A stretch of DNA of 64,000 bases from Solitalea koreensis. Its GTDB lineage: Bacteria; Bacteroidota; Bacteroidia; Sphingobacteriales; Sphingobacteriaceae. A program made the translations under genes and the position numbers. Position 1 is the stretch's first letter; each line of letters starts with the position of its first letter. Below, in pieces: positions 17,321 to 26,182 of this stretch. A model generated the notes under the pieces. It did no database searches. It saw only the letters and a list, made by a program, of their open reading frames with translations, and was not told the origin of the DNA. The DNA lies in assembly GCF_900182575.1 (NCBI RefSeq), contig NZ_FXSZ01000006.1, positions 120,081 through 184,080 on the forward strand. The letters run 5' to 3'.

Positions 17321-18241
17321 TTAATTCTTTTTCTTGGCAGGTTGCCGTTGTATAGTTGAAGGTTGAGCTAGCTTTTTCGGATCATTATATAAGGCATCGC
17401 TTTCGCTTTCATCATTAGAAAGTTTTAGGTTCGACCTAAATTTCCATTTACCTTCATTGTACTGAATTCCGTCATAAGATAAGTCGGGCCCATAAAATTC
17501 ATATTTACCCTGCATATTTTCAGCAGGTGGAATCAAATGATCAAATACGATCATTTTTTCTGAAGGCACATATTTTAACATCATCGAAGCTTGGCGTGAG
17601 TATTCAAAAATGATACGATGCTTAAATTCTCCAGCTTCGTTTTGAAAGATTGGGAAACCAAAAACAGGTTTGCCATCGATAAAGCGTAACGCTTCAATAA
17701 TACGTTTGGTAGTTTTATTATTATTACCCTTCCAGCCTAATAAAACATATGGATCATTCGCAGCAATCGGAGGGATGATTGAATAATATTGAGCCCCATA
17801 CCATTTTTTATTATCGGTAATAGTATCACCAGGTTTTTGGATCAGCTCGCTGTAATCAGTTAATGGATAAAGTTCAAGCTTTTCAGCATTGTTCATTTGA
17901 ATAGCCCCATAAAAACGATACTCGTTCGTACCAACTGCTACCGGCCAACTGAAAATGCGAAATGTATTCTTCGGATCTTTTAAAATCGATATGGTTTTTA
18001 AAGAATCAAAGGGGTAATTAAACGATCCTGGTAGTTTAAGCGCCCGAACCAACGTTTTAATGAAGCTATAGGTGGCATTTCTTCGCACCAGTTCGTTTTC
18101 GCCGTTTACGGTTTGAAATCCGAAGGTTTTTAAACTGTCTTCATAAACCTTAAACTTTTTATTGTTTAGCTGTGTTGTTTGGGCCCAGGTACTAAGAACA
18201 AAACCTATAAATACGAGCGTTAAAAGCGTTTTCTTCTTCAT
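17321..18241 (-). CDS. Secreted protein of unknown function upstream of DPP IV
   Basis: I do not recognise a characterised family. The start at 18241 (MKKKTLLTLVFIGFVLSTWAQ) gives a clean signal peptide; an in-frame extension of ten residues to 18271 would spoil it. The mature part of about 285 residues is rich in Tyr, Phe and Pro with repeated beta-type segments (YRFYGAIQMNNAEKLELYPL, YYSIIPPIAANDPYVLLGWKG) and a basic tail (QRQPAKKKN). It shares a transcript with the dipeptidyl peptidase (19 nt gap), so a role in envelope peptide handling is possible but not shown. Confidence 0.8.
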   Translation of the reverse strand: MKKKTLLTLVFIGFVLSTWAQTTQLNNKKFKVYEDSLKTFGFQTVNGENELVRRNATYSFIKTLVRALKLPGSFNYPFDSLKTISILKDPKNTFRIFSWPVAVGTNEYRFYGAIQMNNAEKLELYPLTDYSELIQKPGDTITDNKKWYGAQYYSIIPPIAANDPYVLLGWKGNNNKTTKRIIEALRFIDGKPVFGFPIFQNEAGEFKHRIIFEYSRQASMMLKYVPSEKMIVFDHLIPPAENMQGKYEFYGPDLSYDGIQYNEGKWKFRSNLKLSNDESESDALYNDPKKLAQPSTIQRQPAKKKN

Positions 18242-18337
18242 TCTTTCTTTTACAAATGCGTTTTTGTGCAAATCAAATTAAGTTAATATGAATTCAGTAA
18301 ACAAACTGTCACAAAAATGTTAAATAGAAAAACAAAA

Positions 18338-18367
18338 ACACCTTCAAGTTTAAAAACCTGAAGGTGT
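18338..18367 (-). terminator. Terminator of the thiolase gene
   Basis: CACCTTCA (18339-18346) pairs with TGAAGGTG (18359-18366), with inner A/T pairing and an A-rich run on the left that becomes a U-tract on the minus transcript. It lies about 23 nt past the thiolase stop. Confidence 0.8.
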
Positions 18368-18389
18368 AATGTGAATATGTTGTAATTAG

Positions 18390-19568
18390 TTATTGCAAGT
18401 TTTCAATCACAATTGCTGAGGCTCCACCGCCACCATTACAAATTCCAGCTACTCCAATTTTACCGCCAGTTTGTTTTAATACAGAAGTTAAAGTAACCAC
18501 GATCCGAGCTCCCGACATACCAATTGGATGCCCTAAAGCAACCGCACCTCCATTGATATTAACTTTTGCAGGATCAATATTCAATTCACGGTTGTTGGCT
18601 ACCGAAACTACTGAAAATGCTTCATTAATCTCAAAAGCATCAACGTTTTTGATGTCAATATTTCCTTTTGCCAAAGCACGAGGAATTGCCTTTGCCGGTG
18701 CAGTAGTAAACCATTCAGGTGCTTGTTGAGCATCAGCAAAGGATATAATACGTGCAAGAGGTTTGATACCCAATTCGGCAGCTTTTTCTTTACTCATTAA
18801 GACAACAGCAGCAGCACCATCATTTAAACTTGAAGCGTTAGCCGCAGTAACAGTTCCTTCTTTTTTGAAGACTGCCTTTAAAGTAGGGATTTTTTCGAAT
18901 TTTACGGCCTTGGGTTCTTCGTCTTCGCTTACAATGGTAATTGCTCCGCCACGACCTTCAATTTCTACTGGAATAATTTCATCTTTAAATAACCCTTTTT
19001 CTTGCGCAGCTTGAGCTCGTTTATAGGATTCAACCGCAAAGTTGTCCTGATCCTCACGGGTTATATTACATTCTGCAGCGCAAAGTTCTGCCGCACTACC
19101 CATATGATAATCATTGTAAACATCCCACAGACCATCTTTTATCACACCATCAATTACTTGTTGATTTCCCAAACGGTAACCTTGACGAGCTTTATCTAAG
19201 TAATAAGGTGTATTACTCATGCTTTCCATACCACCGGCAACAACAATGTCGTTTTCTCCGGTCATGATGCTTTGGGCAGCAAGCATAATTGCTTTGGTAC
19301 CAGAAGCGCACACTTTGTTAACGGTTGTAGCGGGAATGTAAGGTAAGCCTGCAAATTTAGTAGCTTGAGTAGCTGGAGCCTGACCAACATTGGCCGATAA
19401 GACGTTTCCCATGAACACTTCATTAATCAGTTCTGGTTTTAGGCCGGCACGTTCCACAGCTGCTTTTACTGCAATGGCACCTAATTTGGTCGCTGATAAT
19501 GATGATAAGCTTCCACCCATGCTGCCGATCGGTGTACGAGCTACCGATACTATTACAACTTCTTTCAT
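18390..19568 (-). CDS. Acetyl-CoA C-acetyltransferase (thiolase)
   Basis: Condenses two acetyl-CoA to acetoacetyl-CoA or performs the thiolytic last step of beta-oxidation. 392 residues, with the N-terminal active Cys87 in TTVNKVCASG, GGMESMSNTPY, the His in GGAVALGHPIGMSGAR and the second Cys in GICNGGGGASA, the full thiolase II set. No FadB-type partner is adjacent, so whether it is biosynthetic or degradative cannot be decided. Divergent from the HD phosphodiesterase gene. Confidence 0.94.
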   Translation of the reverse strand: MKEVVIVSVARTPIGSMGGSLSSLSATKLGAIAVKAAVERAGLKPELINEVFMGNVLSANVGQAPATQATKFAGLPYIPATTVNKVCASGTKAIMLAAQSIMTGENDIVVAGGMESMSNTPYYLDKARQGYRLGNQQVIDGVIKDGLWDVYNDYHMGSAAELCAAECNITREDQDNFAVESYKRAQAAQEKGLFKDEIIPVEIEGRGGAITIVSEDEEPKAVKFEKIPTLKAVFKKEGTVTAANASSLNDGAAAVVLMSKEKAAELGIKPLARIISFADAQQAPEWFTTAPAKAIPRALAKGNIDIKNVDAFEINEAFSVVSVANNRELNIDPAKVNINGGAVALGHPIGMSGARIVVTLTSVLKQTGGKIGVAGICNGGGGASAIVIENLQ

Positions 19569-19743
19569 TGTTGATTTTTTAATGTTTTATCGATTGATTT
19601 CGGGCGCAATTTATGGAATTTAAAATTATTCGGATGCTAATAATTTGACCCCTAGTACTTAAAACTTTGATTTTAAGCAATTGTTCTCGTTTTGAAATGG
19701 TTATTTTGTATGTTTAGATATTAACCCCTTTTTTAAGTTCATA

Positions 19744-21846
19744 ATGCTAATTAAAAGTAGTCTTTTAAGATATTTCAGAGTAAGGCATGCAAATCTGTAC
19801 AGGATCATGATGTTGGTTCTTTGTATTGTAGTGGTTGTATTGGTTTTGCCTAAAGAGAAACGATTCAAATATGAATACGAGAAGGGTAAAGTGTGGATGC
19901 ATCCTGATTTGACTTCGCCCTTTAATTTTGCTGTGGAGAAAACCAAGGAGGAATTGAAAGAGGATAAAAAGGAAGCTATTAATTCGGTACTACCTGTTTA
20001 TAAAATTGATGCTAGAATTGCTCCCATGCAAGTTGAAGCGTTTAAAATTGATTTTGACATGAAATGGAAATCAAGGTTTCCGGAAAGCGCCGATCGGGCA
20101 GAGAATTTTAAAACAGCCATTGGTTTCTTAGAACAGTTTTATGATAAAGGGATCATCAATCTGAATAATCATTACCGTACAAAATCATCCAATGATTATA
20201 ATATCACTTTGGTTCAAAATAATGTTGGAACAAACCTGAATACTGCCACTCTTTACACTCCTTCGAAGGCACTTGAATATGCAAAAACACAACTCAGAAA
20301 AGCGAATCGGCTAAAAAAAGATTTTATTCTTGAAGTTTTGGAAGATCATCTGCAAGCCAATTTAGTGTTTAATGAAGATTTAACTCAAAAAATAGAAGAT
20401 GAAGCTATTGAGAATATTTCATTGTATAGAGGGATGGTGCAGAAAGGGGAATTAATTATTGCAAAAGGAGATGTGGTTACAGAACAGTCGTACAAAAAGA
20501 TTGAATCCTTGCGAAAGCAGTATGAACAAACAGGGCTGTTTTCAGGAAGCCGACGCATAGTAACTTTGGGTCAATTTATTTTGGTAAGTATGTCTCTTAC
20601 TTTATTACTTGCTTTTTTATTCATATTCAGGAAAGATGTATATATTGATTACCGGCAAATGACATTGATTTTATTGGTCGTTTCAGGAATGTTAATCAGC
20701 TTGTCATGGGCTATAAAAATTGACTTGCCTAGTTTATATTACATTCCATACTGTATCGTTCCTATTATAATCCGTTTGCTTTTTGATGCCCGTTTGGCTT
20801 TAAACATCCATATTCTGGTTGTGATTATTGCCGGTTTTTTTGTTCCAAATGGTTTTGAGTTTGTGTTTTATCAAATTACGGCAGGTATGGCCGCTATTTA
20901 TAGCATTCAAAGTTTATTACGCCGTTCGCAATATTTAATTTCAGCGTTTCTAATTCTTCTTACCTATATCATTTCATTTTTAGGAATTTCCTTTATACAT
21001 GAGGGTAATTTTTCGCATGTTCAGTGGCTGGATATCCCCCCCTTTATATTAAGCGTACTTTTATCGTTGCTTGCTTATCCATTAATTTATGTATTTGAAA
21101 AAATGTTCGGTGTTACTTCCGACATCACCTTAATGGAACTTTCAAATACTAATAATCCACTGCTTCGTGAGTTAGCTTTTAAAGCTCCGGGAACTTTCCA
21201 ACATTCCATGCAGGTTGCCAACCTTGCCGAAGCTGCTATTTATAAAATTGGTGGAAATGCCTTGTTGGTAAGAACAGGAGCCCTTTATCACGATATTGGT
21301 AAAATGCGTGCGCCTAATTATTTTATTGAGAATCAGAAAAAAACCGGTAATCCGCATGATGAGTTAACTTATGAAGAAAGTGCTCGTATCATTATCAGGC
21401 ATGTTACTGATGGAATTGAAATTGCCAAAAAGAATCGAATCCCCGAAGTAGTAATCGACTTTATTCGAACACATCATGGCAATACACGTGTCGATTATTT
21501 TTACCAATCGTTTTTGAAGAACTTTCCAGACAGAATTTTTGACGAACAGATTTTTAGATATCCAGGTCCGGTTCCATTCTCTAAAGAGACTGGTGTTCTT
21601 ATGCTTGCCGATTCAGTTGAAGCCGCTTCAAGAAGCTTAAAAGAACCAGATGCGCGTAGCATCGAAAATTTAGTAGATCGAATTGTTGCCTATAAAATGG
21701 AACAGCACCAGCTTGTTGATACAGATATTACTTTAAAAGATCTTGAAACGGTAAAGCAAATATTTAAGCAGATGCTAATGAGTATTTATCACGTGAGAAT
21801 TGAATACCAGATATCAGGAATTAATGCAATTCCGGAGGTAGTTTAG
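19744..21846 (+). CDS. 7TM-HD family (PgpH-type) cyclic-dinucleotide phosphodiesterase
   Basis: 700 residues in the classical layout: one N-terminal membrane helix (about 20-37), an extracytoplasmic 7TMR-HDED domain (about 40-270), seven membrane helices (about 275-475), then a cytosolic HD domain with HSMQVANLAEAA, the metal-binding YHDIGKM, HVTDGIEIAKK and HHGNTRVDYF. In Listeria, PgpH of this family degrades c-di-AMP to pApA; the same role is likely here. It ends about 200 nt before the tRNA cluster. Confidence 0.92.
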   Translation: MLIKSSLLRYFRVRHANLYRIMMLVLCIVVVVLVLPKEKRFKYEYEKGKVWMHPDLTSPFNFAVEKTKEELKEDKKEAINSVLPVYKIDARIAPMQVEAFKIDFDMKWKSRFPESADRAENFKTAIGFLEQFYDKGIINLNNHYRTKSSNDYNITLVQNNVGTNLNTATLYTPSKALEYAKTQLRKANRLKKDFILEVLEDHLQANLVFNEDLTQKIEDEAIENISLYRGMVQKGELIIAKGDVVTEQSYKKIESLRKQYEQTGLFSGSRRIVTLGQFILVSMSLTLLLAFLFIFRKDVYIDYRQMTLILLVVSGMLISLSWAIKIDLPSLYYIPYCIVPIIIRLLFDARLALNIHILVVIIAGFFVPNGFEFVFYQITAGMAAIYSIQSLLRRSQYLISAFLILLTYIISFLGISFIHEGNFSHVQWLDIPPFILSVLLSLLAYPLIYVFEKMFGVTSDITLMELSNTNNPLLRELAFKAPGTFQHSMQVANLAEAAIYKIGGNALLVRTGALYHDIGKMRAPNYFIENQKKTGNPHDELTYEESARIIIRHVTDGIEIAKKNRIPEVVIDFIRTHHGNTRVDYFYQSFLKNFPDRIFDEQIFRYPGPVPFSKETGVLMLADSVEAASRSLKEPDARSIENLVDRIVAYKMEQHQLVDTDITLKDLETVKQIFKQMLMSIYHVRIEYQISGINAIPEVV

Positions 21847-21987
21847 GGATCATTCCTGATAATTCTAATTTTTGGCCCTTTATTTTATAAAAATATAGCC
21901 TTATTGAACTCTAAAGCCAATTTTTTGTGTCAAAATAAAAAATAAGTCCTTGAATAATAAGCTGCTGATGATTTCTATATAAAAAAG

Positions 21988-22019
21988 TTTTTGGCGATAA
22001 TTACAGATTACTATATTTG
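21988..22019 (+). promoter_or_regulatory. Promoter of the tRNA cluster
   Basis: TTTTTG (21988-21993), an 18-nt spacer and TATATTTG (22012-22019) match the Bacteroidota TTTG/TAnnTTTG promoter. It starts transcription about 30 nt before tRNA-Ser. Confidence 0.75.
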
Positions 22020-22052
22020 CAGTCCCAAAGCGGGAAGTTCTTTAAAAGAATT

Positions 22053-22139
<87 letters not shown>

Positions 22140-22227
22140 CAATCAAAATTATTTTCAAATAAATTTTGACTAGCGGTATTAAAACCGTTTCTTTGCAACC
22201 CTTTTAAAAGGGAAAATAGATACCGAT

Positions 22228-22301
22228 CGGGGTGTAGCGTAGCCCGGTATCGCGCCACATTTGGGATGTGGAGGTCGTAGGTTCGAATCCTGCCACCCCG
22301 A
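22228..22301 (+). tRNA. tRNA-Pro (anticodon TGG), copy 1
   Basis: 74 nt. Acceptor CGGGGTG pairs with CACCCCG; the anticodon arm CCACA-TTTGGGA-TGTGG gives anticodon TGG; T-arm GGTTCGAATCC; discriminator A; no encoded CCA. Identical to copy 2. Confidence 0.97.
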
Positions 22302-22303
22302 CA

Positions 22304-22333
22304 AAAAAGCTCAGCAATGGTTGAGTTTTTTAA
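22304..22333 (+). terminator. Hairpin after tRNA-Pro copy 1
   Basis: AGCTCA pairs with TGAGTT (one G-U) around a short loop, followed by six T. It separates the two tRNA-Pro copies. Confidence 0.55.
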
Positions 22334-22360
22334 TTAAAATACAATAGAATAGATACCGAT

Positions 22361-22434
22361 CGGGGTGTAGCGTAGCCCGGTATCGCGCCACATTTGGGAT
22401 GTGGAGGTCGTAGGTTCGAATCCTGCCACCCCGA
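22361..22434 (+). tRNA. tRNA-Pro (anticodon TGG), copy 2
   Basis: Identical over all 74 nt to the copy at 22228. The preceding bases (aatagataccgat) are also repeated. The copies are 133 nt apart start to start, so this is a tandem duplication including a short 5' flank. Confidence 0.97.
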
Positions 22435-22436
22435 CT

Positions 22437-22471
22437 TGAAAGCTTCGGTAATTCTATCGGAGCTTTTTTGT
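22437..22471 (+). terminator. Terminator after tRNA-Pro copy 2
   Basis: AAAGCTTCG and CGGAGCTTT form a stem with one mismatch around a 10-nt loop, followed by TTTTTTG. It ends the tRNA unit. Confidence 0.75.
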
Positions 22472-22504
22472 TTCAATTATAGTCGAAACAATGTTCGAAT
22501 GAAA

Positions 22505-22978
22505 TTACGGGGTTGGGGTTCCTGAATTTGTACTACAAATAGCAAACGTATCTGGATTTACATTGGTAGCTTCTTTAAACTCCACCTTGGTGGTGCTGCC
22601 GTTTAGTTCTTTAATATACAATGTTACATTCGCCGTGCTCAATGAGCTAAATTCATAAGTTTGGAATTTATCTTTTAACACTTCCAATTTACACGAAGTT
22701 TTACTTAGCCATTGAAGGTTATATTTATACATTTTAAAACACGTCGCATTAGTTATGCTGTCGTGGCCTTTAACGTACCATATTATAGTACTGTCTTTTT
22801 TAAATTGTATATATGATAACCAGGTAGCATTTGCATTATTAACTTTGGTTGTTTGCCATATCTTATCTGAGACAAGATTTTCAATATCCGAAATTGGTAC
22901 AGGTTCCTCACTTTTTTTTGTACAACTCCAAATGGATGTACCAATAATAAAGGCAAACATTAAAACAGTGTTTTTCAT
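22505..22978 (-). CDS. Lipoprotein of unknown function, paralogue A
   Basis: Not recognised as a named family. A type II signal with Cys at SIWSC is followed by about 138 residues that look like a small beta-rich fold. It shares a scaffold with its upstream neighbour: an IWQTTKVNN/VWKLTKINN strand, a W-Y pair (IIWYVKG/VVWYISK), CFKxYxY, KxEVLKxxFxxYxF and TNVxPxxxxIC at the C-terminus. The length (157) is the same in both copies. The pair probably shares a transcript (48-nt gap). Export to the outer or inner membrane is inferred from the lipobox only. Confidence 0.8.
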   Translation of the reverse strand: MKNTVLMFAFIIGTSIWSCTKKSEEPVPISDIENLVSDKIWQTTKVNNANATWLSYIQFKKDSTIIWYVKGHDSITNATCFKMYKYNLQWLSKTSCKLEVLKDKFQTYEFSSLSTANVTLYIKELNGSTTKVEFKEATNVNPDTFAICSTNSGTPTP

Positions 22979-23026
22979 AATAATAGATTTTGGTAATTAT
23001 ACTTGCCTCTTGTTGCCTGAAGCATT

Positions 23027-23500
23027 TCACTCACCCGTGGTTTCAGAACAAATGGTGAGATTTTCAGGTACCACATTTGTGATTTGATTCAATTCTACAA
23101 CTTGTACTGATCCGTCAGTATGGTGAATCGTTAAACCCATATTCCCATTTGTCATTGATTCAAAATCATACTTTTCAAATACATTCTTTAAAACTTCAAC
23201 TTTTGAGGCTCCCGTGTCTTTATTCAACCATATAATTTTATAATTATATTTTTTAAAACATACAGTATTGGTTAGTGTGTCTTTTTTTGATATATACCAT
23301 ACTACAGAGCTGTCTTTTACTTTAATATACGTTTCATATAAGGCAGCCTCATTGTTGATTTTTGTCAATTTCCACACTTTGTTTGAAACTTGATGTTGAA
23401 CATCTAGAGCTGGTAAAGGATCAGATGTGTTTTCTCCACTTTTGCTGCAGCTTCCAAGGTATAATCCAGCAAGGAGCCATAAAAGAACTGCGTTTTTCAT
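23027..23500 (-). CDS. Lipoprotein of unknown function, paralogue B
   Basis: Tandem paralogue of the gene at 22505. 157 residues, lipobox YLGSC, and the same order of conserved pieces: VSNKVWKLTKINNE, SSVVWYISKKD, CFKKYNYKIIWL, KVEVLKNVFEKYDF, ITNVVPENLTIC. Two Cys kept in both copies (in CFK and at the C-terminus) could form a disulfide. I know of no function. The sequence divergence shows an old duplication under continued selection. It is the promoter-proximal gene of the pair. Confidence 0.8.
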   Translation of the reverse strand: MKNAVLLWLLAGLYLGSCSKSGENTSDPLPALDVQHQVSNKVWKLTKINNEAALYETYIKVKDSSVVWYISKKDTLTNTVCFKKYNYKIIWLNKDTGASKVEVLKNVFEKYDFESMTNGNMGLTIHHTDGSVQVVELNQITNVVPENLTICSETTGE

Positions 23501-23882
23501 AACATTGTAGATTTAGTTTTTTAATTCTTTAGATATAGTATCATAACAATCTGTATTTTAATATGTTGTGGTTAAGTAAATATTTTTTTTCTTTAAATCT
23601 GCAAATTACTATCCAGTTTTAATGGTTCTGTAATAACGACTATTTAAAAGAAATAAGCTATTCGGTGTAAATAAATTTAATAGCTTTAATATGTTGTATT
23701 TCAATATGTTTATGGTTTGATATGCCGCTTTTACCTTAACTTTTTTGTATTTTTAAGTTTCTTTTTTAGAACTATTCTAAATAACTATTGTTCTACAGCT
23801 AAACGGTTAACAGATTTTAATCATTTAAGTGGTGAAAATAGTTTCGTTGTATGATCATTTTGTCAGATAAAATTTAAACAGA
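23501..23882. other. 382-bp divergent intergenic region upstream of the suf operon
   Basis: AT-rich. It carries the promoters of the lipoprotein pair (minus) and the suf operon (plus). A 17-bp palindrome at 23765-23781 is the only defined element; no TAnnTTTG with a good -33 is clear for sufB. No ORF with coding character. Confidence 0.45.
23765..23781 (+). promoter_or_regulatory. Palindromic operator candidate upstream of sufB
   Basis: TTTAGAACTATTCTAAA is a perfect 7-3-7 palindrome about 100 nt before sufB. A wider pair AGAAC (23768-23772)/GTTCT (23790-23794) overlaps it. AT-rich palindromes of this type are bound by Fur/PerR-like metal or redox repressors; assignment to one is inference. 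Confidence 0.5.
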
Positions 23883-25328
23883 ATGGGTGTAGATATTGAA
23901 GTTTTAAAAAATGTGTCAGGTGAAGAGTACAAGTATGGGTTTTCTACCGACATTGAGATGGATATGGCCCCAATCGGCTTAAATGAGGAAACGGTGCGAT
24001 TTATCTCCCAAAAAAAGAATGAGCCAGAATGGTTATTAGAATGGCGCTTAAAAGGTCTTAACCAATTTTTTCAATCGAATAAGCCAACCTGGCAAAATTT
24101 TGAGCTACCTGATATTGATTTTCAAAAAATATTCTACTATGCAGCGCCAAGAAATAAAAGCAATTTAAATAGCCTTGATGAAGTAGATCCTGAATTATTG
24201 ATAACTTTTGAAAAATTAGGAATTCCTTTAACTGAACAAAAATTACTAGCCGGCGTGGCTGTTGATGCTGTTTTCGATAGTGTTTCAGTTGTTACTACAT
24301 TTAAGGAAAAACTCAACGAAATGGGCATTATATTCTGCTCTTTTGGTGAGGCTGTTCAAGAGTATCCTGAACTGGTAAAAAAATACCTTGGTTCAGTGGT
24401 ACCTTATACTGATAATTTTTATGCTTCGTTAAATGCCGCAGTATTTTCCGATGGATCATTTGCTTACATTCCTAAAGGTGTTCGCTGTCCGATGGAATTA
24501 TCCACTTACTTTCGGATAAATGCTGAAAATACAGGTCAGTTTGAGCGTACATTAATTATTGCTGATGAGGGAAGTTATGTGAGTTATCTGGAAGGTTGTA
24601 CTGCACCAAAACGTGATGAAAATCAATTACACGCAGCAGTTGTTGAGCTAGTAGCTTTGGATAATGCAGAAATCAAATACTCTACCGTTCAAAATTGGTA
24701 TCCAGGCGACAAAGATGGAAATGGAGGCATTTATAATTTTGTCACCAAACGAGGCATTTGCAAAGGTATAAACTCCAAAATATCCTGGACGCAAGTCGAA
24801 ACCGGTTCTGCAATAACCTGGAAATATCCAAGCGTAATTTTAAAAGGCGATAATTCAACGGGAGAGTTCTATTCAGTGGCCTTAACCCGCAATAAACAAA
24901 TAGCTGATACGGGCACCAAAATGATCCACCTCGGTAAAAATACACGGAGTCGGATTATATCAAAAGGCATATCGGCAGGGCATGGTAACAATAGTTATCG
25001 TGGCTTGGTGAGTGTTAGTAAAGGCGCCGATAATTCCCGAAATTTTACTCAGTGTGATTCATTACTTATTGGTGATGAATGTGGTGCTCACACCTTTCCA
25101 TATATCGAATCAAAAAATAACACGGCTATACTGGAGCACGAAGCCACCACATCAAAAATTGGAGAAGATCAAATATTTTATCTGAATCAACGTGGAATTG
25201 ATACAGAGCAGGCTGTTGCATTAATTGTAAACGGTTATGCAAGAGAAGTGTTGAATCAACTGCCCATGGAATTTGCTGTTGAAGCTCAAAAGTTATTGGC
25301 GATTTCTTTGGAAGGAAGTGTAGGATAA
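23883..25328 (+). CDS. sufB: Fe-S cluster assembly scaffold SufB
   Basis: A 481-residue scaffold of the SufBC2D complex on which clusters are built. It has the family N-terminus (YKYGFSTDIEMDMAPIGLNEE), the beta-helix core, and C-terminal SKGISAGHGNNSYRGLV and QCDSLLIGDECGAHTFPYIE, whose Cys is a proposed cluster/sulfur site, then EHEATTSKIGEDQIFYLNQRGI. First gene of an operon with sufC, sufD, sufS, sufE and a DUF59 gene. Confidence 0.98.
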   Translation: MGVDIEVLKNVSGEEYKYGFSTDIEMDMAPIGLNEETVRFISQKKNEPEWLLEWRLKGLNQFFQSNKPTWQNFELPDIDFQKIFYYAAPRNKSNLNSLDEVDPELLITFEKLGIPLTEQKLLAGVAVDAVFDSVSVVTTFKEKLNEMGIIFCSFGEAVQEYPELVKKYLGSVVPYTDNFYASLNAAVFSDGSFAYIPKGVRCPMELSTYFRINAENTGQFERTLIIADEGSYVSYLEGCTAPKRDENQLHAAVVELVALDNAEIKYSTVQNWYPGDKDGNGGIYNFVTKRGICKGINSKISWTQVETGSAITWKYPSVILKGDNSTGEFYSVALTRNKQIADTGTKMIHLGKNTRSRIISKGISAGHGNNSYRGLVSVSKGADNSRNFTQCDSLLIGDECGAHTFPYIESKNNTAILEHEATTSKIGEDQIFYLNQRGIDTEQAVALIVNGYAREVLNQLPMEFAVEAQKLLAISLEGSVG

Positions 25329-25405
25329 AGCTAAGAAATAGAAGATGTATGATTGATCTCAAAATAAGGGGAATCACCTAAAAAAAGCTATGAAATCGTT
25401 TAATT

Positions 25406-26170
25406 ATGTTAAGTGTCAGGAATTTACAAGTATCAATTGATGATAATGAAATATTGAAAGGATTAAGTCTGGAAATAAAACCAGGTGAGGTTCATGCTAT
25501 TATGGGCCCAAATGGTTCCGGAAAAAGCACATTGGCTTCAGTATTGGCAGGAAATGAAAATTATAAGGTAAAGGAGGGAAAGGTATTTTTTGAAGGGAAA
25601 GATTTATTGGATATGGCACCGGAGATTAGAGCACGAGAAGGAATTTTTGTGGCTTTTCAATATCCGGTTGAAATTCCCGGTGTATCCAATATCAACTTTC
25701 TGAAAACAGCATTAGCTGAAATCAAGTCCTATAGAAACCTTCCGCCCTTAGAAGCCAGAGATTTTTTGAAATTACTCAAAGAGAAACAAAAATTGGTGGA
25801 ATTCGATGCTTCCCTTACCAACCGTTCTTTGAACGAAGGGTTTTCTGGTGGTGAGAAAAAACGCAATGAGATTTTTCAACTTGCCATGCTTGATCCCAAA
25901 TTGGCAATTCTTGATGAAACCGATTCGGGTTTAGATATTGATGCTTTGCGAATAGTAGCCAAGGGAGTTAATAAACTTCGCTCCGAAAAGAATGCTTTTA
26001 TTATTATTACGCATTATCAGCGCTTACTGGAGTACATTATTCCTGATTTTGTGCATGTGTTGTACAATGGCCAAATCGTAAAATCAGGTGGTAAAGAATT
26101 AGCACTTGAATTAGAGGAGAAGGGTTACGATTGGCTAAAAGAAATTTCGCCCACTGATGAATTGGCTTAA
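25406..26170 (+). CDS. sufC: Fe-S assembly ATPase SufC
   Basis: A soluble ABC-type ATPase that drives conformational change in SufB-SufD. 254 residues, with Walker A GPNGSGKST, signature LNEGFSGGEKKRNEI (the SufC variant of LSGGQ), Walker B LAILDETDSGLDIDALR and the H-loop ITHYQRLLEYI. There is no membrane partner, as usual. It starts 77 nt after sufB. Confidence 0.98.
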   Translation: MLSVRNLQVSIDDNEILKGLSLEIKPGEVHAIMGPNGSGKSTLASVLAGNENYKVKEGKVFFEGKDLLDMAPEIRAREGIFVAFQYPVEIPGVSNINFLKTALAEIKSYRNLPPLEARDFLKLLKEKQKLVEFDASLTNRSLNEGFSGGEKKRNEIFQLAMLDPKLAILDETDSGLDIDALRIVAKGVNKLRSEKNAFIIITHYQRLLEYIIPDFVHVLYNGQIVKSGGKELALELEEKGYDWLKEISPTDELA

Positions 26171-26182
26171 TTACATGAAGCT

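Noticed and set aside
19701..19946. 81-codon minus-strand frame at the start of the HD phosphodiesterase
   Set aside because: Antisense to the membrane anchor of that protein; no independent support.
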